Source of the DNA: Deltaproteobacteria bacterium
GTDB lineage: Bacteria; Desulfobacterota; Desulfobacteria; Desulfobacterales; ETH-SRB1
Assembly: GCA_030272815.1 (NCBI GenBank)
Contig: JAJSZT010000005.1
Location: 1-64,000 of the forward strand
DNA: 64,000 nucleotides
Reading direction: 5' to 3'
Shown in pieces: positions 1-8,820 of this stretch. Each line of letters opens with the position of its first letter. Position 1 is the stretch's first letter. The position numbers and the translations under genes were made by a program. Under the pieces are notes generated by a model that saw nothing but the letters and a program-made list of their open reading frames with translations, ran no database searches and had not been told where the DNA came from.

Positions 1-2
1 AT

Positions 3-1310
3 GATGAGTATCATATCTATCCTGTTGCAAGGCATTCATTGCTTACAGTAAAGACAATAAAAAAATTCGGTATGCCTGATGAAGATAAAACTGGAAACCA
101 ATTATGTGGAAGTCTGTATAAAGAGCTTTCGAATAAGAGATTACTGCTTTGGGCAGCTCTTTTACATGATATTGGCAAAGGAGATCCAGGTGCAGGGCAT
201 TCACAGAGAGGGGCAAAAATTGTTAATGATATACTTAAAAAAAGAGGTTTCAAAAAAAGCGATATAGAAACCATAACATTTTTAATAAATGAACATTTAC
301 TTCTTATCAAAACTGCATCCAGAAGAGATCTAAATGATGAGGGGACTGCTATCGCCTGTGCAGGGAAGATAAAGGACATAGAACGTTTGATAATGCTTTA
401 CCTTCTGACTGTCTCGGATTCAATTTCTACCGGTCCAACTGCCTGGAATGACTGGGCTTCAGCACTTTTAAAAAATCTTTTTCTTAACATGCTGAGCATA
501 TTGAAAAAAGGTGAGCTGACAACAGGGAAAGCTGTTGAGATAGTTGAGAAGAAGAAGGAAGAAATTTTATTATCTGCATCTTCTCAGCAGGCAAGGCAGG
601 AGTTAGAGCAGCTTTTTAATGTAATGTCGCCCAGATATCTTCTGTACACTTCGGCACGTGATATAGTGGAACATATCGAGCTTTACAAAAGTCTTGGTAA
701 CGCAGATTTTGTCTGGAAAGTAACGCGAACTTCAGATTCTAATACAAGGGTTGTAACGATTTGTGCAAAAGACCGTCCAGGCTTATTTTCAAAAATTGCC
801 GGAGTATTTACTTTGAACAGCATCGATATTCTGGATACTCAGGCATATACATGGCGAAATAATATAGCCCTTGATATTTTTAAAGTTAAACCGCCTCCTG
901 ATCAGATTTTTGAAACCGAGCGATGGGACCGGGCAGAAGAGAACCTTAAATCTGCTCTATCAGGCGAGTTGAATCTTACAGAAGCTCTAAAGGAGAAGAT
1001 GTCAGCGTATCGAACCTTTAGGCCCCGTACTTCACAAAGACCTAACCGGATAGTTGTAGATAATGAAAGCTCCAGTTTTTTTACAATCATTGAAGTTTTT
1101 ACCTATGACTTTCCAGGGCTGCTTTTTAGCATAACTGATGCACTTTTCAGGAGTGGGTTAGATGTATGGGTTTCAAAAATAGCTACTAAAGTTGATCAGG
1201 TAGTAGATGTTTTTTACGTCAGAGATTTTGATGGTCAAAAGGTTGATTCGGCCGATCATGTGGCAGCGATAAAGGATGCAATTGCAGAAGTGTTGCCGGG
1301 AAGGGGATAA
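3..1310 (+). CDS. glnD: [Protein-PII] uridylyltransferase GlnD, C-terminal part (5' end outside window)
   Basis: This is the C-terminal half of the bifunctional uridylyltransferase/uridylyl-removing enzyme that modifies PII in response to glutamine. The frame is open from the window edge, so the nucleotidyltransferase domain lies upstream; about 436 of the usual 850-900 residues are here. An HD phosphohydrolase domain is shown by LLHDIGKGDPGAGH, which carries the uridylyl-removing activity. Two ACT domains follow, marked by CAKDRPGLFSKIAGVF and TYDFPGLLFSITDALF; in the family these bind glutamine. It is followed 37 bp downstream by amtB, then PII and glnA, its direct regulatory partners. The TTG at 39 is not a real start, because the family alignment continues upstream of it. 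Confidence 0.93.
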   Translation, partial: DEYHIYPVARHSLLTVKTIKKFGMPDEDKTGNQLCGSLYKELSNKRLLLWAALLHDIGKGDPGAGHSQRGAKIVNDILKKRGFKKSDIETITFLINEHLLLIKTASRRDLNDEGTAIACAGKIKDIERLIMLYLLTVSDSISTGPTAWNDWASALLKNLFLNMLSILKKGELTTGKAVEIVEKKKEEILLSASSQQARQELEQLFNVMSPRYLLYTSARDIVEHIELYKSLGNADFVWKVTRTSDSNTRVVTICAKDRPGLFSKIAGVFTLNSIDILDTQAYTWRNNIALDIFKVKPPPDQIFETERWDRAEENLKSALSGELNLTEALKEKMSAYRTFRPRTSQRPNRIVVDNESSSFFTIIEVFTYDFPGLLFSITDALFRSGLDVWVSKIATKVDQVVDVFYVRDFDGQKVDSADHVAAIKDAIAEVLPGRG

Positions 1311-1347
1311 TACATAAAAAGGAGAATCAAAAAGAAGGCAAAAAATT

Positions 1348-2565
1348 ATGATTAACTCAGGAGACACAGCATTTATGCTTGTTGCAACAGCTTTGGTTAT
1401 GTTGATGACACCAGGTTTAGCTCTTTTTTACGGTGGGCTGGTTCGTTCCAAAAATGTACTTACAACCGTTTTACATAGTTTTTTATGTCTTGGCATTGTG
1501 TCAATAATTTGGTTATTATATGGATACTCTCTTGCTTTTGGTCCTGATTCAGCTGGAGTAATTGGCAATCTCGATTGGGCCTTTCTCAAGGGCGTTGGCC
1601 TGTCAACTGGTCCATACTCCGACAGCATCCCGCATCTATTATTCTGCGCATTTCAGCTTATGTTCGCTATAATCACACCAGCACTTATTACAGGAGCATT
1701 TGCAGAAAGAATGAAATTTTCAGCCTTTATTTTTTTTACAGTTCTTTGGACAACATTTGTATACTTACCTGTATGCCACTGGGTATGGGGCGGTGGCTGG
1801 CTCGGAAATATGGGTGCACTTGATTTTGCCGGAGGAACGGTCATTCATATTAATTCCGGAGCAGCGGCATTGGTTGTCGCTGTTATGATAGGCAAGAGAA
1901 AGGGCTGGGGAAAGGAAGCATTTTTGCCGCATAATCTTCCCATGACAGTTTTTGGTGCCGGCATACTGTGGTTTGGATGGTTTGGCTTTAATGCGGGCAG
2001 CGCTCTTTCTGCCGGTAAAATAGCAACTATGGCTTTTATGACCACTCAGATAGCTTCAGGGACAGCAGCGGTTTTCTGGGTGGCTACAGAATGGATACTT
2101 CGCGGTAAGCCTACGGCACTTGGTGCAGCTTCCGGGGCGGTTGCCGGTCTTGTTGCTATAACACCCGCAGCGGGATTTGTTGGGCCGGTATCAGCAGTTA
2201 TTATAGGACTTATTGCAGGTATTTTATGCTATCTTGCTCTGACATTGAAAAACAAATTTGGTTATGACGATGCTCTGGATGTTGTTGCTATACATGGAGT
2301 AGGTGGATTATGGGGCGCTCTTGCGACCGGGCTGTTTGCAACTACTGCGGTTAATCCCGACGGAGCTAATGGATTGCTCTTTGGAAATCCGAATCAATTT
2401 GTCATACAGTTTGCAGGCGCGTTTGCTGCAATTGTATTTTCTATCACAGTGACGGCAATTATTGTTAAATTTATTGATATAACCATTGGCGTTAGGGTTT
2501 TAGATGAAGAAGAAGTTCGGGGGCTTGACCTGTCACAGCACAGTGAGGTTGGCTATACATTTTGA
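1348..2565 (+). CDS. amtB: Ammonium transporter AmtB
   Basis: Inner-membrane ammonium channel of the Amt/MEP/Rh family, 405 residues with about 11 hydrophobic segments. The N-terminal stretch MLMTPGLALFYGGLVRSKN is the classic Amt signature. The two pore histidines are visible in GGTVIHINSGAAALV and in AIHGVGGLWGAL. It starts at an ATG 37 bp after glnD, behind an AAGGAGAATC-like ribosome site, so the two are probably co-transcribed. The PII gene downstream fits the usual AmtB-GlnK pair, in which PII blocks the pore when nitrogen is plentiful. A repeat element separates it from glnK, which is unusual for this pair. Confidence 0.96.
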   Translation: MINSGDTAFMLVATALVMLMTPGLALFYGGLVRSKNVLTTVLHSFLCLGIVSIIWLLYGYSLAFGPDSAGVIGNLDWAFLKGVGLSTGPYSDSIPHLLFCAFQLMFAIITPALITGAFAERMKFSAFIFFTVLWTTFVYLPVCHWVWGGGWLGNMGALDFAGGTVIHINSGAAALVVAVMIGKRKGWGKEAFLPHNLPMTVFGAGILWFGWFGFNAGSALSAGKIATMAFMTTQIASGTAAVFWVATEWILRGKPTALGAASGAVAGLVAITPAAGFVGPVSAVIIGLIAGILCYLALTLKNKFGYDDALDVVAIHGVGGLWGALATGLFATTAVNPDGANGLLFGNPNQFVIQFAGAFAAIVFSITVTAIIVKFIDITIGVRVLDEEEVRGLDLSQHSEVGYTF

Positions 2566-2618
2566 TTTAAACTTATTATATGTATTTAATTTTTATGCAT
2601 ATTAATATATAATTTAGT

Positions 2619-3124
<506 letters not shown>

Positions 3125-3206
3125 TTATTTAACAAAGTTGATTTTTTTACGAAACCATCAATTATTAATTTAAGTACAAAATAGTAAATTAAGGAGGATT
3201 TTCATA

Positions 3207-4619
3207 ATGACAACAAAAGATGTATTGGAGATGATCAAAGAAAAAGGAGCCAGGGTGGTTGATTTGCGTTTTTTGGATTTTCCTGGAGTATGGCAGCATT
3301 TTACCGTGCCTGTGAGCGAATTGGACGAGTCTTCATTTGAAGATGGTTTTGGATTTGACGGATCCAGCATAAGGGGCTGGCAGCCCATTCACGCCAGTGA
3401 TATGTTAGTGATACCGGATCCTGCAACAGCCAGGATGGATCCATTTTTTGAAGTGCCGACACTTGTTCTTATAGGGAACATAGTAGACCCGCTCACTCGT
3501 GAGTCATACTCACGAGATCCCCGTTACATAGCCCAGAAGGCTGAGGCTTATCTTAAAGGCACCGGGATAGGTGACACGGCATACTTTGGTCCTGAGGCAG
3601 AGTTTTTTATATTTGATGATGTTCGTTTTGAGTCATCCAGCAACAAGTCGTTTTATCAGGTTGACTCAATAGAAGGGATTTGGAATGCAGGTAGAAATGA
3701 GGAGCCCAACCTGGCATACAAACCTCGCCATAAGGAAGGATATTTCCCTGTTCCACCCATGGATAAGTTTCAGGATCTCCGTACCGAGATGCTGCTTACT
3801 TTAGAGGATTTAGGTATAGATGTTGAATGTCAGCATCATGAAGTAGCTACAGCCGGTCAGGCAGAGATAGATATGCGTTTTAAGCCCTTGGTGCAAATGG
3901 GTGACCAGCTAATGTGGTTTAAATACGTACTAAAGAACGTGGCCTATCGTAAGAATCATACTGTGACCTTTATGCCCAAGCCTTTATTTGAGGATAACGG
4001 TACAGGGATGCATACGCATGTAAGCATATGGAAAGAAGGGCAGCCGCTTTTTGCAGGAGACAAGTATGCCGGTGTATCTCAGGGAGCTTTATATGCCATA
4101 GGCGGCATACTGAAGCACTGCAAAGCATTGTGTGCTTTTACCAATCCGACAACAAACTCTTACAAGAGACTTGTGCCAGGATTTGAAGCGCCGGTTAATC
4201 TGGCATATTCCAGCCGCAATCGCAGTGCAGCTATAAGAATACCCATGTACTCAGCATCACCCAAAGCTAAACGAATAGAGTTCAGGACACCTGATCCGTC
4301 CTGCAATGGATATCTGGCGTTTTCAGCCATACTAATGGCGGTATTAGACGGCATAGAGAACAGGCTTGATCCAGGCGAGCCATTAGATAAGGACATATAT
4401 GGACTTCCACCAGAGGAGCTTGCCAACATACCTTCGGCTCCTGGTTCTTTAGATGAAGCGCTTTTAGCATTAAAAGAAGATCATAAATTTTTGCTCAAGG
4501 GTGATGTGTTTACGGAAGATGTAATAGATATGTGGATAGAATACAAGACAGAGAAAGAGGTCAACCCAGTAAAACTGCGACCTCATCCGCATGAGTTCTT
4601 CCTGTACTATGATATTTAA
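3207..4619 (+). CDS. glnA: Glutamine synthetase type I
   Basis: 470-residue dodecameric GSI enzyme that makes glutamine from glutamate, ammonia and ATP. Visible signatures are [13 protein letters not shown] near the N-terminus, the catalytic [17 protein letters not shown] block and [17 protein letters not shown]. The adenylylation-site tyrosine is preserved in [11 protein letters not shown], so this is the GSI-beta type controlled by the GlnE-PII-GlnD cascade, matching the neighbours. The start is at 3207 behind TAAGGAGGATTTTCATA. It is 82 bp downstream of glnK and is followed by a palindromic element that could end transcription. Confidence 0.97.
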   Translation: MTTKDVLEMIKEKGARVVDLRFLDFPGVWQHFTVPVSELDESSFEDGFGFDGSSIRGWQPIHASDMLVIPDPATARMDPFFEVPTLVLIGNIVDPLTRESYSRDPRYIAQKAEAYLKGTGIGDTAYFGPEAEFFIFDDVRFESSSNKSFYQVDSIEGIWNAGRNEEPNLAYKPRHKEGYFPVPPMDKFQDLRTEMLLTLEDLGIDVECQHHEVATAGQAEIDMRFKPLVQMGDQLMWFKYVLKNVAYRKNHTVTFMPKPLFEDNGTGMHTHVSIWKEGQPLFAGDKYAGVSQGALYAIGGILKHCKALCAFTNPTTNSYKRLVPGFEAPVNLAYSSRNRSAAIRIPMYSASPKAKRIEFRTPDPSCNGYLAFSAILMAVLDGIENRLDPGEPLDKDIYGLPPEELANIPSAPGSLDEALLALKEDHKFLLKGDVFTEDVIDMWIEYKTEKEVNPVKLRPHPHEFFLYYDI

Positions 4620-4629
4620 ATAGCATTTT

Positions 4630-4678
4630 AGGCTGAAGTCTGAAGGCTGAAGTTCCTGACAGCCTTCGGCTTCAGCCT
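4630..4678. repeat. AGGCTGAAG-type palindrome after glnA
   Basis: A hairpin of two near-complementary arms, AGGCTGAAGTCTGAAGGCTG and CAGCCTTCGGCTTCAGCCT, around a short loop. The same AGGCTGAAG / CTTCAGCCT unit recurs near 30120, 35463, 38575, 43727, 50080 and 50200, always between genes. It begins 11 bp after the glnA stop and may act as a weak terminator or mRNA 3' stabiliser, but there is no clean T-run. Confidence 0.65.
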
Positions 4679-4954
4679 ACTTTCCTTATATTTCCTAAAA
4701 GCCTTCTGCCTTCAGTCTATAAAGTATTTGTCAATATAAGATTCCGACTCCTAAACCCTCAATTGTCTGAGCACGAATATAATATAGAAAATATGTTGTA
4801 TTTTATATTTATCTTGCACAACTGCATGATTTCTTATATGGATATGTCCCAATGGACTTCAAACTGGAACTACTTCCGAAATTATACTGATTCTCTAATT
4901 TCCTAAAGACCGATACTACTTGCTCCACCTGAACTCAATCATCGAACACTTGAA

Positions 4955-5060
4955 TATAGACTTTCAGATAAATAATTTCACTGTGTTATCAGTCGTCGAC
5001 GTATAACTAATACGCCTTCCTCCTTCTGGTCTTGTGAAATTAATTATCTGAAAGTCTATA
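4955..5060. mobile_element. 106-bp MITE-like element, copy 1
   Basis: A short element with 26-bp terminal inverted repeats that differ at one base (outer sequence TATAGACTTTCAGATAA). A second copy at 24653-24758 differs at only three of 106 positions. Each end reads TA-TAGAC, consistent with the TA target duplication used by IS630/Tc1-mariner elements; that family assignment is inference. No coding capacity. Confidence 0.8.
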
Positions 5061-5195
5061 GCTGACTGATTTTTATAAATCGTTTGCCAAAAATTATGGT
5101 AAAAACTATGTGGTGGCTGTAGCCGAAGTCCGATAAAAGGTTTCGACAAATGACAACGAATTCGACATCCAGTCATAATATCAATAATTTTTATA

Positions 5196-5321
5196 GGGCA
5201 AAATCGCACGATAAAACCCCCTACTGAGGGTTTTATCGTGCAAAATTGCCCTATTTTTCTTTTTCGCAAGCAATAATGCACGAAAACAAATCGGGCTTTT
5301 AGGCCCGCTATATCAAAGTTA
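5196..5321. repeat. Structured intergenic repeat, copy A
   Basis: About 125 bp with three successive hairpins: CACGATAAAAC / GTTTTATCGTG; a second around TTTTTCGCAAGCAATAATGC / GCACGAAAA; and CGGGC-TTTTAG-GCCCG. Other copies lie at 8821-9326 (interrupted), 20161-20287 and 23231-23316 (internal deletion). All four lie 24-70 bp upstream of a small gene. On the minus strand the last hairpin is followed by ATTTGTTTT and could terminate transcription. Confidence 0.75.
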
Positions 5322-5362
5322 TGATTCTTAAAATTATTTAAATGTAACGTCTGGCGGTGAGA

Positions 5363-5791
5363 ATGGGTTGGAATCCATTATCAAAAGAAATTACAGTTAT
5401 AGTTGGTGGTCTTTTTGTTGCATTAACATCATATTTATTGGTTAAAATGGGAATTATTATTACTTCTATAGCTTGGTTGATATGTACGGCTTATTTATTG
5501 TCGATTGCTTGTATTTATCTTTATAGATGTTTAATAAATAAAAATATTCAGTGTGCCGAATCAACAAAAACAACCAAGTCTTTTTCTCAGGAAACTAATG
5601 AACAAACCTGTGACTGGATCCAAAAATATGGAGTTTGGCAACATAAGATCAATGGTTTATATTATTGTCCTTATTGCGCCCCAAATCCATCTCTTATGTC
5701 TAATGATAATAATAAAAGCTGGTATTGTCCTAAATGTAAAAATGGTTTTGGTGAAGGAGATGTTTTTAATGTAAATAACGAAATCACATAA
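5363..5791 (+). CDS. Small membrane protein with C-terminal zinc ribbon
   Basis: About 142 residues of unknown function. The N-terminal third has two hydrophobic segments (roughly residues 10-28 and 30-50, rich in I, L, V, Y), followed by a soluble linker. The C-terminus has two CxxC pairs, YYCPYCAPNPS and WYCPKCKNGFG, typical of a rubredoxin-like zinc ribbon. ATG 5363 is chosen, with GTG 5357 as an in-frame alternative; no strong Shine-Dalgarno is visible. It lies between structured repeat A and the first attC-like site, so it is probably a cassette gene. Confidence 0.6.
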   Translation: MGWNPLSKEITVIVGGLFVALTSYLLVKMGIIITSIAWLICTAYLLSIACIYLYRCLINKNIQCAESTKTTKSFSQETNEQTCDWIQKYGVWQHKINGLYYCPYCAPNPSLMSNDNNKSWYCPKCKNGFGEGDVFNVNNEIT

Positions 5792-5886
5792 CAAATCACT
5801 GGAGCCAACGGGAGAAGGTCATGCGACTTCGGATAGGCCAAAGCAAGGCAAAGACCCAGTGCCGTAGCTCAGCTCAGCCGTTAGCA
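5786..5886 (+). other. attC-like recombination site 1
   Basis: The outer arms are ACATAACAAATCACTGG on the left and CCGTAGCTCAGCTCAGCC then GTTAGCA on the right. AAC and GTT core trinucleotides bound a roughly 101-bp imperfect hairpin, matching integron attC layout (RYYYAAC to GTTRRRY). The next gene starts 17 bp after the GTTAGCA box, the usual cassette spacing. Confidence 0.7.
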
Positions 5887-5903
5887 CAAAAAAGGAGATC
5901 AAT

Positions 5904-6206
5904 ATGGAAATTAAAATTGTTGGCGTTGGTCCAAGTAGTATCGATTACGTAACATATATCATAGGGGAAACTTCCACAAATCGGTATGTTGTTTTTTCGC
6001 CATTAAAAAAGTCAACAACAATGGATGATTTTAACCCAAATGATTTTAATATACCCGATATCATTGATCTCGATATAAAAATTATTGGCCCCACTACTGC
6101 CTTTAATAAAACTATAAATAAAAGTGTCAATATTTGCATTCACGATGTAAATATCAACATTAACGAGGTAAGAAAGAAATACCTTCGAGACTTCCATTTA
6201 CGATAG
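5904..6206 (+). CDS. Hypothetical cassette protein
   Basis: 100-residue protein that I do not recognise (MEIKIVGVGPSSIDYVTYII...). It is soluble, rich in I, N and D, with no obvious metal-binding or membrane motif. It has a strong ribosome site (AAAAAAGGAGATCAAT) placed directly after attC-like site 1, which supports it as the first gene of an integron-type cassette. Its last 47 bp overlap the convergent gene at 6160-6405. Confidence 0.55.
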   Translation: MEIKIVGVGPSSIDYVTYIIGETSTNRYVVFSPLKKSTTMDDFNPNDFNIPDIIDLDIKIIGPTTAFNKTINKSVNICIHDVNININEVRKKYLRDFHLR

Positions 6207-6405
6207 TTGCTTCGATCGGGACTTTAATTGCCAAGTCTATCACAATATATTTGGGGTTCCATTTGGGAGTCTCCATAGTGGGAAGCGGATTTAAAGCAAA
6301 GTAATTAATTTTTGCTATCTCAATTCCAGGCTTAAAAAAGAGCGCGTCCAAATATTGTTCAACTTCGGAAATGCCTACTGAATTTGACATGGTTTTTTTA
6401 CTCAT
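6160..6405 (-). CDS. Hypothetical protein, convergent within the same cassette
   Basis: 81-residue unrecognised protein (MSKKTMSNSVGISEVEQYLD...). Its ATG follows AAGAGGAGTACAAA on the minus strand, a good ribosome site, which argues it is real. It overlaps the end of the convergent gene 5904-6206 by 47 bp. A reversed gene inside one cassette is uncommon but known in chromosomal integrons. Confidence 0.45.
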   Translation of the reverse strand: MSKKTMSNSVGISEVEQYLDALFFKPGIEIAKINYFALNPLPTMETPKWNPKYIVIDLAIKVPIEATIVNGSLEGISFLPR

Positions 6406-6432
6406 TTTGTACTCCTCTTATAATAAAAAAAA

Positions 6433-6533
6433 TGCTAACAATTCACTTGAACTAACGTGAAACATCTTTTCGCTCTCGTAAAGTTGTTTATTACGCCACG
6501 ACACAGCGCCGTAGCTCAGTTCAAGCGTTAGCA
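6433..6533 (+). other. attC-like recombination site 2
   Basis: The clearest attC here. TGCTAAC on the left and GTTAGCA on the right are exact complements. The inner arms AATTCACTTGAACT and AGTTCAAGC pair with an unpaired base, and GTAGCTCAG is shared with site 1. The site is about 101 bp, with the next gene 24 bp downstream. Confidence 0.82.
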
Positions 6534-6557
6534 TCATAAAAAATTAAGGAGGAAATC

Positions 6558-6827
6558 ATGAGTTATTCAATCCTTTTAGTCGTTGAAAGGCCCGACTTGC
6601 AGATTCCCGAAAATGAGAAAAAATGGGACGATTGCAGAAATAAAATAATAAATATCTCCACGAAATATACAAATCTCCAAGCATTAGGTGAAAATGTTCT
6701 ACTGCTAACAATGCAAAACTCGCTGAAAAACATAAGGGATGCGGTGAATTGCTTAGATGGTATGGATTATAAGTACGCGCTTTTCGATACAGAAATCCTG
6801 TGGCACGAAGTATCAAAGGATTCTTAA
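6558..6827 (+). CDS. Hypothetical cassette protein
   Basis: 89-residue soluble protein (MSYSILLVVERPDLQIPENEKKW...). The start follows TTAAGGAGGAAATC, a near-ideal ribosome site, just downstream of attC-like site 2, so it is well supported as a cassette gene. No family recognised. The pattern of beta-strand, helix and beta-strand suggests a small alpha/beta fold, but no function can be given. Confidence 0.6.
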   Translation: MSYSILLVVERPDLQIPENEKKWDDCRNKIINISTKYTNLQALGENVLLLTMQNSLKNIRDAVNCLDGMDYKYALFDTEILWHEVSKDS

Positions 6828-6870
6828 TTTTTACATCTAACATTAAACACCTCCATAAAGGACAATACCT

Positions 6871-7167
6871 ATGCGCAAAGCCACAACTACTCGAAGAGAA
6901 GAACGTAAAAAGACAATAAAAGAGATCGGAAGTAATCCAGACATTACCGGAACTACCGAAATGTATAAAATGAAAGCATTGAATGGTATGATTGAAGATC
7001 TTGAAGATTCAATAAACAACCATTCAAGATCCACAAATCGCTTATCTGTTATTTTAGTCATCGCAACTGTCATTATAGCTCTTGTCGGCATTGTCGATAT
7101 TTCGTACAGGGTCTTTGTTAAGAGTGGCTACCAGGCTTCTCAGGCATCTGGAAAGTTGAACGAATAG
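6871..7167 (+). CDS. Hypothetical single-pass membrane protein
   Basis: 98-residue protein with a charged, probably coiled-coil N-terminal half (TTTRREERKKTIKEIG, then ALNGMIEDLEDSINNHSRST) and one transmembrane segment near residues 60-83 (LSVILVIATVIIALVGIVDI). The likely ribosome site is AAAGGACAATACCT. The first 60 residues are probably cytoplasmic. Family not recognised; small helical-plus-TM proteins like this are common cassette cargo. Confidence 0.5.
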   Translation: MRKATTTRREERKKTIKEIGSNPDITGTTEMYKMKALNGMIEDLEDSINNHSRSTNRLSVILVIATVIIALVGIVDISYRVFVKSGYQASQASGKLNE

Positions 7168-7293
7168 CGGTGAATCAGGTTTATAAGCACCATGTCCATA
7201 AGTCCTAAATTCATCTGCTATATCTTGGTCAACATTTGATAAAATAAATTCACAATATTTAATTACTCTTTTTGAGGGAATATACTCGCACAT
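7054..7293 (-). CDS. Hypothetical protein, overlapping antisense gene
   Basis: 79-residue unrecognised protein (MCEYIPSKRVIKYCEFILSN...). The start follows GCGAAAGGAATTTTAC on the minus strand. Residues 1-58 look protein-like, but the last 20 or so residues are read antisense to the end of the 6871-7167 gene, so the reading frame may have lost its native stop by a deletion. Its start abuts the split attC at 7307. Confidence 0.38.
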   Translation of the reverse strand: MCEYIPSKRVIKYCEFILSNVDQDIADEFRTYGHGAYKPDSPLFVQLSRCLRSLVATLNKDPVRNIDNADKSYNDSCDD

Positions 7294-7306
7294 GTAAAAT
7301 TCCTTT

Positions 7307-7325
7307 CGCTAACAAATCACTGGTC
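7307..7325 (+). other. Left half of an attC-like site, interrupted by a group II intron
   Basis: CGCTAACAAATCACTGG matches the left arm of attC-like site 1 (TAACAAATCACTGG). The expected right arm is not found beyond the intron; a gene fragment follows instead. Group IIC introns are known to insert into attC sites. Confidence 0.6.
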
Positions 7326-8364
7326 GTGTCCAGATAAATCCGAATCGTTGGGATTCCCCTTAAGTGGGATGAAATTCGATGATGTTACCCAGTGGGTGAT
7401 TGCATATGATGATAAATCATATACCCCTTTGCAGGGCTTGCTCTGGCACTGGGGAGAATGGTGCTAACGTCATACAACTTTGCAGAGCTTGCTCTGGCAC
7501 TGAGAAATGAGGCGTAAGGTACTGCGAAAGTCCCATCTGACTAAAGTTTAGCCAGCAGGTCAGTAGAGACGTCCGAGGGCAAATTCTGTGAGGAAAGTCC
7601 GAAGCCGGACGGAACAAGAATGCAGGCCGTGTGATTGAGCCCCGAAAAATGTATAGTTGTGGACATTGGATAGCTATTGAGAAATCGGTAGTGAAAGCCG
7701 ACGGCGTCCAGAGGTCGGAAGGCAGCAGACCTGAATGCGTTATGGCAAGTGTGCAGGCCACCACCGGGGTCTGAGAGCAGGGCATGTATTCACAGGGATA
7801 GCTCGGGAACTGGAGAGAGCCAACTGTCTCCTTGTATAAATAAATCCGGTCAAGGGCGCCGGTCAGCCAATAAGTCATAGTCCTGGCGTTGGAAAGGCAC
7901 GCTCTAACCTGACCAGCGAGCGAAAGCAAAAGAGCAAACAAGGTATCCGGGGAGGATAGCGGCGAGCGAACGAACCGGGGATGGGCTTTTGGCAGTCTTA
8001 GCTGACGGTAGTACCGATGAACAGATGAAGTTTTACCTGTTCGGAAAGGTGGGGAAGTGAGACCCAAGCGACCCACTGCAGGGAAGAGGAAGCCAGGTAT
8101 AACGTTCTCTGAAACGAACCATGGAAGGGACACCGATCCCACGAACCGTGTCACCATAAAGTCAGAGAGTGCCGCAGGTTACCATTTATAAAATGGTAAC
8201 CTGCCGGGTAGCATAGTTATGCGCCAGAAGGGGTGTCGCCTTTCTGGTTATACATCCGCTGATCGGTAAAGCCGAGTGCGTTTGTATACTGAGGAACCGT
8301 ATGAGTGGAATTCTTCAAGTACGGATCTGTGGGGAGGGCGCCGGGTAACCGGTGCCTTTACCCG
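7326..8364 (+). ncRNA. ORF-less group II intron in an attC site
   Basis: Begins GTGTCCAGATAAATCC and ends with a domain V-like 34-nt hairpin (8294-8327: arms GAACCGTA and TACGGATC, tetraloop GAAT) and a domain VI-like stem (GGCGCCGG / CCGGTGCC) finishing TTTACCC. The body contains typical intron stretches such as CACCACCGGGGTCTG. At about 1.04 kb it carries no reverse transcriptase, so it would need a maturase in trans. Domain V departs from the usual GAGCCGUAU start and GAAA loop, so it may be inactive. A truncated relative lies at 22126-22595, and more distant 5' fragments at 17062 and 24105. Confidence 0.72.
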
Positions 8365-8712
8365 GAAGCGGACAATCCCCTTCGCCAGATTATCATCAAC
8401 ACCCATTCACCGATTATTTTAAATCAAGTTTCCGATGATGATTTATTATTTGCTGAATTAAAAGAATTAGAACGCGATGACCTGAGATTTAAAAGGAGTT
8501 GTTTTGGCTGTTTGCCTGATACATGGCGAAAAAAAGCTTTTTCAGAATCAGATACAGTTTCAAAGGATAAATTATTTTCCTATTTAAAATCTATATTTCC
8601 TGCCGAAGAACAAGCAACAGATATTGCTTCAAAATCAAAACAGAAAAAATCAGAAAGCGCTGATGACCGCTTTGATCCGCAACTGCAACTTCCCACATTT
8701 GGTGATGTTTAA
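8365..8712 (+). pseudogene. AAA (ABC-type/OLD-like) ATPase, C-terminal fragment, copy 1
   Basis: Open frame fused to the intron 3' end. It encodes DNPLRQIIINTHSPIILNQ..., the H-loop region and C-terminus of an AAA_15/AAA_21-type ATPase. Walker A and Walker B are missing. A longer copy at 22595-23080 preserves Walker B upstream of the same stretch. No start codon or ribosome site of its own, so it is a remnant. Confidence 0.7.
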
Positions 8713-8726
8713 ACAGCCAGAACGAG

Positions 8727-8787
8727 GGATAAGGATTTTTCAAAGATAGCTAATATCCGGCCATTAGAATCCGAATACTTTGATTAA
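8727..8787 (+). pseudogene. vapC 3' tail remnant, copy 1
   Basis: The last 20 codons of a PIN-domain toxin (KDFSKIANIRPLESEYFD then stop), nearly identical to the end of the intact vapC at 19728-20123. It is followed by the same intergenic spacer and structured repeat, so it marks a duplicated block. Confidence 0.7.
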
Positions 8788-8820
8788 CAGTTCAACTTCT
8801 GTTATAAGGTTAAGACTTTT

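Larger units (their letters stand above)
4679..5362. other. Island left border: non-coding, with MITE and structured repeat
   Basis: 684 bp between the glnA palindrome and the first cassette gene. It contains a 106-bp MITE-like element (4955-5060) and the first copy of a structured repeat (5196-5321). The rest is AT-rich with no open frame showing codon structure, ribosome site or recognisable protein. Confidence 0.6.

Noticed and set aside
4964-5281. 105-codon minus-strand ORF
   Set aside because: Covers the MITE and structured repeat; composition not coding-like.
7540-7700. GAGGAAAGTCCG resembling the RNase P RNA signature
   Set aside because: The surrounding sequence matches group II intron sequence, occurs twice in the window, and lacks other RNase P conserved blocks.
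7417-8157. A 246-codon open frame on the minus strand
   Set aside because: It lies antisense within the group II intron; no ribosome site or protein similarity, and the open frame follows from RNA structure.
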